A stretch of DNA of 64,000 nucleotides from Carex sylvatica (Eukaryota > Streptophyta > Magnoliopsida > Poales > Cyperaceae): NCBI GenBank assembly GCA_964058845.1, contig CAXKVR010000138.1, positions 372,001 through 436,000 on the forward strand. Direction: 5' to 3'. A program made the position numbers and the translations under genes. Positions 34,232-46,267 of the stretch are shown here, one piece after another; positions within the stretch are counted from its first letter, which is position 1; each line of letters opens with the position of its first letter. The notes beneath the pieces are model-generated. The model did not search any database, had not been told where the DNA came from, and saw nothing but the letters and a program-made list of their open reading frames with translations.

Positions 34232-36365
34232 TGAAAGATATGTGTTTTGAAAGTTATCATTTTTGTAATGATTTATATATTATTCATGAGTTTGAATATT
34301 ATTATTATGTATTATTGTTCCTTGAGATTTATATGTTATATCTTTGAAAGTATTCAAGAAGATGCTCTTGGTCTTGAATCATAGAACTCCTAAGATTAGA
34401 AATATTTAATCACTAAATAAGTTCACAATCATGGTAATTAATGAGAAACATTAATTACCGAGGAAGATTGTCATGTTGATTAAAAAGTACATCGTAGTTC
34501 TATAAATGTTGATAAGGAATTATCGTTTAATGACATCAATATATAAAATGTGTATTTTATATATTGAACATGACCTAAATGAATGGAACATTATATGGAT
34601 TGTATTTTGTGTCATTAATGTTTTCATTGTGTCTTTAGAATCTTAGATATGAGTTGTATAGGTTTTTCACATGAGAAGTATATAATGTGATTGCTATTTA
34701 AATACTATCTTGTGATAGGAATAAAATAGTAATTCGTTGTGTATAACTTGTGCGGGAGAAATCTATATGTTAATATTATCATTGTCCCTCAATTTGAGTT
34801 ATGATATCACTGGGTCCCTTGATAAAGTGGAATTATATCGCATGCAATATAACTGATGTAGTTATAAGAGGTTGGCTACTATGCTTATAACTCATTTTTG
34901 TGTTTTCAATATCCAAATGGTCGATCGGAACCGTTCATCTTATTCTCCATATTAATATGTTCTTGGAGACCAAATTTTATATTTTTCTGAATTTGTTTAC
35001 TATTTATTAAGCCACTTTGAAAATTTCTGATCCAATGGTGGCTTAACAAAACAGTAAAATTAGAAGCCACCGTTGGATCAGAGATTTTCAAATTGGCTTA
35101 ATAAATAGTAAAAAAATTCATAAAAATGTAAAATTTGGTCTCCAAGAACATATTAATACGGAGAACAAGATGAACGGTTCCGATCGACCATTTGGATATT
35201 GAAAACACAAAAATGAGTTACAAGCATATGTGGGGATATGCTTATATAAGCATAGTAGCCAACCTCGTAGTTATAATTATAATTCATTTGAGAGACCAAA
35301 AAAATGAATATAATGCAAAAATAACACGATCCTATTTTGCATATTATTCATAATATCACGTGACAATGATAGACACAAAATTAGTGGATTGAGTAAATGA
35401 TTACTATGTCGTTTGGATAACTATAATGTAATGATAGAACCTCTTATAGTCAATAATATAAAGTTTTATATTATTGCCAAGATGACATAGATCCTCTATG
35501 CGGTTACACCAACTGAAGAGAAACAACAAGTATCTTACATTTCATAGTGATGTATAAGATAAAATACATGAGATGAAATGCTAAAATAAAATGTTATAAT
35601 ATGACATGCTTAGACCATAAATAAAGTTATGAAGTTATGCAAATATTATTTAGTATAATGTTTGAATTCATTATAAGAATAATATAAATATTGTATAATA
35701 GAATAATATGAATAATATTATTTGTTCATAAATTAATTTATTAAACCAATCACAAAATGAGATTAAAGAGAGCATAAAATGACAAAACAAGGCTAGTGGC
35801 ATGTGTGTAATTAATTTAAATATTACACAAATGGATTCCCTAGCCCTTGCCTATTAAAGGAGGTGTAATTAAGAAAAATAGAACTAATTTTTCTGCAAAA
35901 AAACGTAGCTAAACTCCTTGGCCGAAAGTTGAGAAGTTTGCTCTCTCATCTTCTCTTGTTAGGTTTAGCCACCAAGAAATCAAATAGTTTGTTGATTTGA
36001 AGATCAAGAGGTGATTGTATCTAAGCTTTGAACTCTACACCCATCTATCCAAGAGGTATGGTAGTTCATTGTTTAGGTTCAAGGTGAACCAAGAGGTGCT
36101 TCCAAGAGAACGGCGATTTCAAGAGATCTAGAAGGAAAATCGACTTTCCTCTAACAAGAGATTTGACAATCTCTTTAGGTATAAATTCTTATCTCATCTT
36201 ATGTGAGAAATAAATTTATTTAATTTTATTTGAAGCACATGAGATGCTAGAAGAATTTATTTAACGTAATATTGCTTGCAATTGTCATACAAATGAGATC
36301 CGTTGTGTATTGAATTAATTTTATTTTTATTTTTATCCTCTTGACATATACATGAAATCCCTACA
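34232..36365 (+). mobile_element. LTR-like element L1 (probable solo LTR), TSD AAAGA
   Basis: It starts TGAAAGATATGTG, ends AATCCCTACA, and is flanked by AAAGA at 34227-34231 and 36366-36370. Without its nested MITE it is about 1.72 kb. It is homologous to the pieces of L2, for example GTCATGTTGATTAAAAAGTA near 34469, AAGATGCTCTTGGTCTTGAA near 34358 and GAGATCTAGAAG near 36122. A TATTAAAGGAGG core-promoter-like sequence lies near 35850. There is no coding domain. Confidence 0.75.
34868..35266. mobile_element. fold-back MITE, type A ends, perfect 10-bp TSD
   Basis: The 399-bp palindrome runs from GAGGTTGGCTACTATG to CATAGTAGCCAACCTC. The target duplication GTAGTTATAA is perfect at 34858-34867 and 35267-35276. 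This copy, outside a TA microsatellite, fixes the family's true ends and duplication length. Its loop (AACAAAACAGTAAAATTAG) is inverted relative to the copy at 10.3 kb, so the two are inserted in opposite orientations. Confidence 0.92.
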
Positions 36366-36509
36366 AAAGACTATGCCCAATTTAGAGGCTAGAAGGTGGG
36401 GTTAGTGGGTGTTATCTTTGCCTTATTTTCTTGGACTGATGTGTTCAAATTTAGCTGTCAAAATGCGTCCCTGGCTCGCTAAAAATAGAAACCGTGTTGA
36501 AATAGTGTA

Positions 36510-37040
36510 ATTTTGTCTGTCTGCGGGTTCAGTGCATTCGCACTGGTGGTGAGTGCGGGTGGTTAAACCGGTTCAACTTTCCATATTTAACTTAGAAGAA
36601 AAATCCTGCGAAATTATCTGAGTGCATCCACATTGGTGGTGAGTGCGGGTGGTTGACATGCACTGATAAATTTTCTGTGCTGTTTTGAAGTTTCTGAAAT
36701 TGGCTAAGTACTGAGTATGGGTGGATGACCCGCACTGGAGGTGAGTGCATCCGCATTAGGCTCGGACTTTTTTCTATGAAGTGCTGAGATGCTGAAAATT
36801 CGTCTAAGTGCTGAGTGCGTCCGTACTGGTGGTGAGTGCATCTGCACTGGATCCCAAATTTCTTTTTTAGTTTCTCAGGTTTTAGATCTTCTCACTAGCT
36901 TTCCAAAAAGTGGTCATACGCCCAAAATGAAGTTACGAGTCAAAATCTATGGCCGTTTTAAGTTCAGGCTCCATTCCTGCATTCTGCTATAGTGCATCCG
37001 CACTGGCTGCTGAGTGCAGGTGATACATCCGCAATGGGAT
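36510..37040 (-). repeat. AGTGCGG/CGCACT module of X1
   Basis: Short palindrome-forming words such as GTGCATTCGCACTGG, GGTGAGTGCGGGTGG and GTGCATCCGCACTGG recur about every 40-70 bases. The same module occurs in X2 and G. In X it lies upstream of the TATA box and is therefore probably U3. Confidence 0.7.
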
Positions 37041-40000
37041 GATTTTTCTCCATTTTTCATCATTTTCTGCACTGTAAAGCCAAACAAACACAGTAACTTA
37101 ATTATAGGTGTATTATATTTACTTGATGTTCATAATACAAGATATTTGAAGTTATTTTATGATAAAAACTAGATCGAATGTGTATATAATTTATGCTTAT
37201 CATTTTTAACCGAACCGGAAATTTTTTGATTTAAATAGATCAGTTTTTCAGTTTAATGGATTGGTTCAGTTGAAATTTTGAATAATTTTAGTTTAAATAG
37301 ATCGGTTTGGTTTAGACTTTCTCAAGACTGATTAAATCGAACCGACCGATTTATATTGGTTTGACTCTAATTTTATTAGTGTTACAATGATTTTATTAAA
37401 CCAAACCGGACCGAACCAAACTGAATTTCAATTGTTGTGTATGACAATGTATTCTTTTCGTTAATAATTACCAATAGATTTACTTCAGTTAGAACCAAAC
37501 AAACAGAAATTTACTTCGGTTTGATTGGTTCAGTTTTTAATCGGTTGATAGGTTTAATTGGTTCGGTTCGGTTATATTTTTGAAAAACGAAGAAAAGTTT
37601 GGTTTAGTCATTTTACTTCGGTTTGAACCGAACCAACTGTTTGAACACCCCTAGTTAGATGTACACTAGAATTACCTGTTAGTTATGTGTTCTAAAAGTT
37701 ATATTATATTGATTACTTTTACATATTGTGTTTATGAATTGGATATTATGTGCATTTTGTTCCATGAGTTTTTTGTTTATCTTTAGAAGTGTTTAAGAAG
37801 ATGCTCTTGATCTTGAACCATAGATGTCACATCCCGCGGCCACGGGTCGCGACAATCCCCCGCTGTAAGTATACAACTCCGTGTATGCTTACAAGGCAAT
37901 TAACATTTCATTCAGAAATTCACAATAAAATAATATGAAAACAAGTTTATATATATAAATCCGAGTACACGAGTCTGATAAAAGATACATCAAGGTATCA
38001 CATATAGATATCGACTATTAGGTATGACATAGAGAGTTATACGAAAAAAATAGTATATACATCTCTAGCCAACTAACAAAATATCTACTGAGGTAATGGT
38101 GACATATACCAGAGGCCTACTGATCACGTGTCTCTCCAGACTCAGTCGTACCAAAACCTGTAAAGGAATTCAAAGGGTGGGGGTGAGAATAAATTCTCAA
38201 TGTGAATTTTGCCACAGTTAGATTATTGAACTTGCAATCAAACTCCATATTCAAAAAATGAAACCCATATAATAGCAATTCAAACAGATACATATTCATA
38301 ATTAAAGTGATGCATATGCTCGACAACAATTAATAAAATAACTCACAATTAACGGAATTTTCAAGATGAAGTTCAAACAAACACACATTAGGCTTAACTC
38401 GATTTATCAGGGCTTGTAGCACCTACAGATGTTCAACCGAGCTGGACCCTTTATCTGACCCTCATCTGTAGGGTTACTGACACCTACAGATGTTCCACCG
38501 AGCTAGACCCTTTATCTGACACCTATCTGTAGCTGCTTGACTTAACCATTTACTAAAGCCTGGTTCAAAGTCATAAAATGAAAATTCACTTGTAATAATT
38601 CGGAATGTCGTAATATTCAATTGACCGTCCAAATGCATTAACACGTAGACTAATGCCCCCGAGTCACAGACATTACACACTTGTCACCCACAATTTCAAT
38701 CCACATATAAATATAGTCACCCACCCCTCGTCCCAACTGGTACTGGGAAATCACGAGGGTCATTCACCTAATGTGCCAGAAGGATCCTGAGATCAAAGTC
38801 AGCTATACAGCTTAACTTTGTAAATTTGTTCACACATATTTTCTCCATTCACATATAATTTCACAATCATCAATTCGTGGTGAATTTCAATCATAATCAA
38901 ATCACAAAATAATAATTCAATTGACAATCATAAAAATATGCAAATCAACTATATCACAACAATTCGGTTCTAAATTGATTTGGTTATGCACATAAACTCA
39001 CACCATTCTCATTTATGCAACAATCAAACATACAACATGGATTCCAAAATTATGCAACAATCAAGCATTCAACATGACAATCGAGAAATAATTTAATTTC
39101 TGAAAATGAAACAAGTCCAAGAACCCTGCACCTGTTTACGATTAGCGTACTGCGTACTTATGGATCAGACGTCTCGAAATATCCCGCAAATTCCTGCTCG
39201 ATCGAGCCTACACTTATGTTGTATATATATTTGATTTAAATCCTGGTTCGATGATCGAGGTGCTTAATTTAGTTACATCAATTGTTTCATACCCTTCTTA
39301 TCAAATCCATCTTCTCTCGGGTTAACCCTTTTTATTGGTCTTAATTACTTAACATCTCTTATAAATTCTCATAATTATATTCGGGTCCTCTAGACTATAT
39401 ACAATTCTAATTAGGTAACAGTTCATTTACCGTTTTACTATTTTGTTCTCGTAACAATTCAATTTCCCTATCACTTAAATCCTAATTTGGTCGAAATTCA
39501 AATTAATCGCTAGATCTTCAAGTTTACGAGCTAAACTTACCGATTACACCTCTAATTGGTTGGATTGGACTATACAATTCACAATTATTCCCAAAATTTG
39601 GATCTAGTTCAAAACCCTAAAATGGAAATCCGAAATTGGGATGAGATCGAGAGAAGAATTGACAGATAAACAACAAGAAAGCTCAAGAGAGCTCGATTAC
39701 TAGCAATATATGCACAAATGTCGGGTTTCTAGCAAAAACCCTAAAATAGTGGAAATCTGGATTTTGGTGAGAAGAGAGGAGAGAAAGGAGTACCGATTTG
39801 GAGAGCTAGACGATATCTACGACCAATTTCTCAGTTTCACCTTCGATTTCCCAAGAGATTGGGTGGTTTGAGAGGGAGAGGAGAGTCTCTCTCTCTTTTT
39901 CTTCTTTGTTTGGCGAATGATAAGCATAAATTATATACATATTCGATCTAGTTTTCATCATGAAATAATATCAAATATCTTGTATTTTGAATATAAAGAG

Positions 40001-40609
40001 AATATAATACACCTAGAATCAAGTTACTGCATTTGTTTGGTTTTAATTTGCAGGAAACGAAGAAAAACGAAGAAAAATGAAGAAAAATGCCCAGTGCGAA
40101 TGCACGGTTTTTGATACGGACGTACTAAGTACTTAGATGGATTTCTGGACGCGCGCCAATTTTAAAAAGGTATAATAAGCTATTCATCAAAATCCGTGTA
40201 TATGCACGGACATCGATGCAGACGCACTCTGGTCGCATAGAAAAACTGAGACCAGTGCGGACGCACTGTAGCACCAGTGCGGATGCACTGTAGCAGAGCC
40301 AAAAATAGAGTCTGAACTTAAAACGGCCAGAACTTTTGACTCGTAACTCCGTTTTGGGCATATTACCACTTTTCGGAAAGCCAACGAGAAGATCTACAAC
40401 CTGAGAATCTAAAAAAGGAAACTTGGAGTTAGTACGGATACAGTGGATCCGCAGACCGCCAGAAATACACAGTTTCTATTTTTAGCAAGCCAGGGATGCT
40501 TTTTGACAGCTAAACTTGGACAAGGCAACCTGGGAAACAATCCAAAAATAGCACCCACTAACCCCACTCACCCCACGACTATGCCTCTTGATTGGGCATG
40601 GTCTTTTGC

Positions 40610-40617
40610 TATAAAGG
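40610..40617 (+). promoter_or_regulatory. TATA box of X2
   Basis: GCTATAAAGGAGGGGG follows the AGTGCGG module and precedes a pyrimidine-rich leader, as in an LTR U3/R junction. X1 has the equivalent TATATAA at the same relative place. Confidence 0.6.
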
Positions 40618-40643
40618 AGGGGGTTCTTTCCCATTCAGGGGAG

Positions 40644-40693
40644 CTCTCTTCGGAGGGAAATCTCTCTTCGGAGGGGCATCTCTCTTCGGAGGG
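40644..40693 (+). repeat. three tandem copies of CTCTCTTCGGAGGG in the X2 leader
   Basis: CTCTCTTCGGAGGG recurs three times with 17-18-bp spacing, about 35 bases after the TATA box. X1 lacks this array and has a GA/CT run at the corresponding place. Confidence 0.8.
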
Positions 40694-41223
40694 TATCTCT
40701 TTTCGCAAAGATCAATCTCATCTCCACCAATACTTAGCGTAAAATTCTGCAATCAAGGAAGCAATTCAAGGAGGAAGAAGAAGAATATTTCAAAAAGAAG
40801 GCAAGAATAATGGTTCTTCATCTAGAGAAGGGTGTAATCTATTTCTCTATTTAATTTCTCTTTGTTTTAGCCAATCTTTTGTAATGAATTCTTTGTTGAA
40901 TACTTGCATCTCCATGAGAGGTTAGTTTTCTCTCTAGGGATTTAGGTCAATGCATGAACTTGTTTAATTGTATCTTATTCGGTTATTTGTTTTTATTATG
41001 ATTGTTTTATGGGATTTGATGCTAATTTCTGAGATTTATAATTTGTGTTAACTACATAATTAGTACTTAAAATCGATGTAGTTCCGCTTTAGATTCGAAA
41101 GAACCAAAGAAGTTAGGACGAGAGGAGAGTACCAATTATGAACACAAATACCTTAGGTTTTGATTAAGGTCTAACCAACTGCGAAATCAAACCGGAACTA
41201 CAGAAATTAGGGTTAGGGACTTG

Positions 41224-41388
41224 GTGAAGGACGTAACTGTGAAGTCATACCCTTATTAGGACATCTCAAATTGAATCGGATATTGGTATGAAGGACGTAA
41301 CTGTGAAGTACTAATATTTGAGGAGAGGAGAGACTAACAAGAGCTTATGGTCTAGGTAGCTAGGATGAAGGACGTAACTGTGAAGTCC
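41224..41388 (+). repeat. three dispersed copies of GAAGGACGTAACTGTGAAGT in X2
   Basis: The 20-base word lies near 41226, 41289 and 41367, each in a different flanking context. The spacing of about 60-80 bases suggests an old tandem array of longer units. The X1 counterpart has diverged. Confidence 0.75.
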
Positions 41389-41939
41389 AAATTGCTTAGG
41401 CACGTTATTAATTCACGAAAGTGACCCTTAATGACATATTAGATTAGAAACCTCATCAAATCATACATGAATTTAAATAAATACCAAATAGATAGAATTA
41501 ACAAGGGGTTGTAGACCGAATACCCCTAGATCTCCTTAACTTGAAAGCAAACTTCTTTTTATTCACATCTATTGTTTACAATTCTTCTCGGGTATTGAAC
41601 CCAATTTAGGATTACTTAAACAAAATCCCCCAATTCTACTTTTATCGCATTTACTTCTTTTTATTATTTTTTTGAAATTAGTCGATTAAGTCTAAACCTA
41701 GTATCTAAACTTACTCCCTGAGGATCGATACCCGATAATATACTACGCGGTAGGATTGTGCACTTGCAATCTGAACTTAAAAGTGTTTAAAGGTTAAAAG
41801 GTACAGCTTGCTGTATTGAAACTTTGTACTATACCTTTTTGGTGCAACAGCGAAGCACACACAAGGCAGGGGAAATGAGGCGGAGGGGAAGAGAGAAAGA
41901 AAAAGAGAAAATTTGGGATTTTGGTTAAAAGGCCCTCTG

Positions 41940-42420
41940 AGTGCAGACTCACTCATTTTCATTGCGGGCCGGCCCCACGCACGCAGCACTTAGCAGAGTT
42001 CAGCAGCTCAAAAAACACAGAAATATACACGAGTGCAGTCGCACTCACATACAGTGCGGGTCAGTCACCCGCACTCAACAATTAGATAGATTTTTGGAAT
42101 TCAGAAAATCACAGAAAATTCATGAGTGCGGACGCACTTACTTTCAGTGCGAGTCAGTCACCCGCACTCAGCACTTAGTCGAATTTTCATCAAATTGGCA
42201 CTTCTCATAAAAAATGCCCAAGGCTAATGCGTCCGCATTCAAATCCAGTGCGGGTTAACTCATCCGCACTCGTATAAATTTAAAAATTAACAAAAAAGAA
42301 AACTAGAGTCAGTGCGGATCATCCATCTGCACTCACCACCAGTGCGGATGCACTAGAAGAATTTCAGAAACTAATTAAGGAAAAATAGGAGCCAGTGCGG
42401 ACGGACTGAACCTGTAGATA
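41940..42420. repeat. AGTGCGG/CGCACT module of G
   Basis: Words such as GAGTGCAGTCGCACTC, CAGTGCGGGTCAGTCACC, GAGTGCGGACGCACTT and CAGTGCGGATGCACTAG recur. The block is followed by TTTTTAGCGAACTCGGGACG, similar to TTTTTAGCAAGCCAGGGATG just after the X2 module, so G and X share a longer segment than the short words alone. Confidence 0.7.
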
Positions 42421-45400
42421 GTCAGAATTTCATGTTTTCGACGCTGTTTTGATTTTTAGCGAACTCGGGACGTATTTTAAAGTCAACATTGGACTTGCTT
42501 ATCTAGGAAAATATTATTTTAAATTTAAATTCCTATTTCATCAGTAAGATTTTCCGATTGTTGCTTTTAAAATATTCAAAAATTAATTGTTAAAATTTCG
42601 TAACGTAGTAATAATAGAACTCTATATGATAACAAACATAAATCTCTAAATTGTCTACAAACTTGGTTATTAGCATGGAACATTAATATACCATTATAAG
42701 TTTGTCATGTTGATTAAAGTACATTGTAGTTCTATAAATATTGATAAAGGTTTATCGTTTAATAACATGAGTATATAAAAAGTTTCATATATTGAACAAA
42801 CCCAACAAATCAAACATTATATGAATTATGTTAGTGTCATTAATGTTTTTCATTGTGTCTCGAAATTCTTAGATATGAGATATATTTCATTTTCACATGA
42901 GAAGTATATAATGTAATTAATATTAAAAGCTACTTATCATTAGTAGTGATAAAAATATTAGTTCCTTGTATATAACTTGTGGGGAGAAAGTCATATGTCA
43001 ATAGTATCATTGCCTCTTATTTATAATGAGTGATGATTATTTATGGCTCCTTGGTAAAGAAGAATTATAATGCATGCAATATAACTTGGTAAAGTAGAAT
43101 TATAATGCATGCAAAATAAATATATTACAAAGATGACACAATCCTATTTTGTATAATGTTCATAATATCATGTGGCAAGAAATAGACACAAGCGATGTTA
43201 TTTATGACATTACTTTAAGGGATCGTATAATGTAAAATGATACTTTACATCTGTGTCATTTGGGTAACTATAATATATAGCTAGTACCTCATACAGTTTA
43301 TAATAATAAAATATTGTTATGCCATTGCCAACACGACATACATCTCACTGGATCACGCCAATAATGAATTAATTAGAAATGCTAGCTCCTATATTTATTT
43401 GACATATGTGACATGACTAATAAATGAGTTTCTCTACTTAAACATGAGATAAATAATTATAAGGATAAATATGAGATGTTTGGATTTAATTAAATGATTA
43501 ATGAAATTTAAATATAAAAAAAGATCAAAATTAAAAAAGCTTTGTGACATAAAAGAGAGTTTTTGTTTGTAGAAAACAGTTCTGTATTCCCACCACGATT
43601 TATGTGAACAGAACTTAAAACAGGCATATCTCATCAACCGTAGCGTTCTACGACTTTTCAGAAAGCTTGCGAAGAGATCTACAGTTTGATATAAAATAAG
43701 TTGTAGGTCTATGTCGCATGTGGTATGCCCATGTAGCATGCTATATTGCACAGTGCGTTGTTGGGCTAAAATCGGTTAATTTTGGCCTAACTAATTATGG
43801 AAATTATGGAGAATGTGGGAATCGTGTCTAGGGCGGTGGAGACTCTTCTAAACAGCACGGAAGTTATTTAAATAGGTCCCTCCTACCTAGGGTTTTAATC
43901 TATTGATCTCTCATCTTTTTAAGAGAGCTGAAACTTTGTCTCTCTCATTTGATCTCTCTCATGTGTTGAGAATTCACAAACCATAACTCAAGACCTAATT
44001 CTATTGGAGGATAGAGATTAAGGAGCGATTGAAATAGAACTCTCTAGCAAGATGGAGCTTCAGTTTCTAATTAATTTCTTGGTGGATACCGTGGATGGCT
44101 TCTACTTTGAAGTCTTAACTTGGTGCAATACATTCTAGGAGGCCATTTCGACCAATGAAGGTATCCAAGAGATCTAGAAGAGAATACGACTTCTCTCTAT
44201 TTACCAAATTGGCATTTGGTAGAGGTATATCCAAATCTTCTTTTTGTAGTAGATAAATTTATGATGCATGAATGAGTAGACAATTATTTGTGCTTAAGAA
44301 TTGCTTGATTAGAATTAGCATAATAAAATAGATCCATAAATACTTGTAAAAGAGTTAAATTTTTTTTTGAAAAAAAGGCATAGCAAATGCCCGTTTCAAT
44401 ATATTGAAACTGGAAGGTAACTTACAAGGTAATGAGTTTGTTATCTAACATAGCAAGAAACATAAGTTTCTAATACGCTACAAAATACAAATGCCCGACG
44501 CTTAACAATCCACCAAAAAACTGTTATAGTAAATTCATTATCTAACACTAAGCCTCTCAAGTGGGGGCTAGAGAAACTAACAGCTCCACTCAAGGGATCA
44601 TTACTGGGATGGTTGAGCGTCATTTCTGCAAGGTGTTGGAGGTCCAGCAACATTTCCTACCTCAAGAGGTTCTTCAACAGCACCTAAGAGCATCGGGGCT
44701 GTCTCAGTGAAACCATTGTTAGAATACGGCACAACTAGGTTGCCAACAGGGGCCCACATCTGAAGAGGAATTTCGTGGATGTCATTTGGGAGCCAAATGA
44801 GAGCAGCTTCTTTAATTTCTTATCCATGTGCCCTGCCCAATATTCAAAAACTGAAACAATCAATAAAATTATAGATCTAACCGTTTTAGGTGAACCGAAT
44901 TGGAAGCATATCTCATTTCGATACTTCCACAATGTCTACCTTACTGCACTTATAATAAGTAAAAAACCTTTTTGTCCGACAGCACTAAAATTAGATGAAA
45001 ATTGAAATATATCAACTAGGGTTGTCCATGTATGAAAGAAATCTTGAGTTTTCCCTAGCCAAAACCAAATTTTTTGTGCTTGTTGACAATTGAGAAATAG
45101 ATGGTTATTATCCTCAACATCAAGACAGAAGTGACATTGACGATCCCCGTTCCAACCCCTACGAGATAAATTTTGCTTAGTTAAGATTTTATTATGTATT
45201 AGAAGTCACAAAAAATTCTAATTTTGGGAGGAATTGGCAGTTCCCATATGATAGCAAATCGATTGGCATTAATTCCCCGAAAGTTTAAAATCTTGTAAAT
45301 TGATCCAACAGTAAACATACCTGTGAGAGTCCATCTCCAAACAATTCTATCTATATTATGTGTAAAAATAGATGAACTAATTAATTGTAAAATCTCATTC

Positions 45401-46267
45401 CAATCTGAGAGTAAAATTCCAACAAGTCTTCTTCTAAATTGAATTGCATAACCTTGTGAGTTAATCACGTTAGCTATTGAGACATCTTTATTGGAGCATA
45501 TGGTGTACAGTTGAGGGTATTGAGTTGCAAGGGTACAATTACCATACCATAGTGTAGTCCAAAATTCAAGATCAGAATGAGAATGAGGGGTATATGTAAC
45601 ACTTAGGTGACCTAATGCATCTAATTTGGTAATGTTTGACCAAAAGTGAGAGAACTATAATGGTGATGGAGAATAGTATTTAAAGTGAACTACAGTTTTC
45701 CATAAGGCAGAATATTGAGAATTATGAAATTTCCACCACCAATTCAAAAGTAATGAAATGTTCATTTCTTGAAAATTAAGAATGCTTAAACCACCATGAG
45801 TTTTGGCCAAACAAGCCTTAGACCATTTAACTAAAGCATATTTTTTCCTAGACTTACCTGAACGTTGCCAAAGAAATCGAATCCTAATTGTATCTAATCT
45901 TCTTATGATTGTATTAGGAGCCCTATATAGAGATAAGATATACAAGGGTATCGCTGAAACACTAGTGGAAAAACAGGAATCAGGATCGGCCTATCTGGAT
46001 CGGTTATATGAAACAACCGATACTAATATCTATCTGGATCGGTTTTTTGAACAAAACCGATCCTAATGGTCTATCAGGATCGATTTTTATAAACAACTGA
46101 TCCTGATAGTTCAACTATCAGGATCGGTTGCTTCTAAACAACTGATCCTGATAGTATCAGGATCGGTTGTTTATAAACAACTGATCCTGATAGTATCAGG
46201 ATCGGTTCTTTATAAACAACTGATCCAGATACCTATCTGGATCGGTTCTGGAGGTAGGAACCGATCC

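Larger units (their letters stand above)
33086..37202 (-). mobile_element. LTR-like element X1 (probable solo LTR), TSD TTTTT, interrupted by L1
   Basis: On the minus strand it starts TGATAAGCATAAATTATATA and ends ACTCAACA. It is flanked by TTTTT at 33081-33085 and 37203-37207. After removal of L1 it is about 1.98 kb and aligns along its length with X2 (39918-41849) in opposite orientation. Shared parts are the AGTGCGG-rich block (36510-37040), a TATA region (minus-strand TTTTGCTATATAAATGGGGG near 34207-34226) and a terminal block with GATTGTGCGCTTGCAATC (about 33175-33192). No protein-coding domain is present. TG...CA ends, a 5-bp duplication and a TATA box fit a solo LTR. Confidence 0.75.
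33051..37652. mobile_element. MULE-like MITE (P), ~485 bp, split by LTR element X1
   Basis: Inverted termini AGGGGTGTTCAAACGGTTTG (33051-) and CGAACCAACTGTTTGAACACCCCT (to 37652) enclose GGTTCGGTT-rich DNA. The flanks AGTCAGATGT (33041-33050) and AGTTAGATGT (37653-37662) match at 9 of 10 positions, as expected for a Mutator-type target duplication. Only 35 bases lie left of the X1 insertion at 33086; the other ~450 bases lie at 37203-37652. Confidence 0.7.
39918..41849 (+). mobile_element. LTR-like element X2 (probable solo LTR), TSD GCGAA
   Basis: TGATAAGCATAAATTATATA opens and GGTGCAACA closes a 1932-bp element. GCGAA is perfectly duplicated at 39913-39917 and 41850-41854. It is the best-preserved X copy. 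It has an AGTGCGG module (about 40085-40450), the block CCACTTTTCGGAAAGCCAAC (about 40369-40388), a TATA box, a tandem-repeat leader, and three copies of GAAGGACGTAACTGTGAAGT. No coding domain is present. Confidence 0.8.
37825..42613. mobile_element. LTR-like element G, TSD ATAGA, interrupted by X2
   Basis: It begins TGTCACATCCCGCGGCC, a terminus common in plant Ty3/gypsy LTRs. ATAGA is duplicated at 37820-37824 and 42614-42618. The right terminus reads ...TAATA, so the expected CA has apparently mutated to TA. Without X2 it is about 2.85 kb, non-coding and probably a solo LTR of undetermined orientation. It contains a duplicated block (ACCTACAGATGTTC ... GACCCTTTATCTGAC, about 38420-38530) and an AGTGCGG module (41940-42420). 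Confidence 0.65.

Noticed and set aside
43434..43751. Minus-strand 105-codon frame
   Set aside because: It lies entirely inside LTR-like element L2, antisense to its conserved block, with AT-driven composition.
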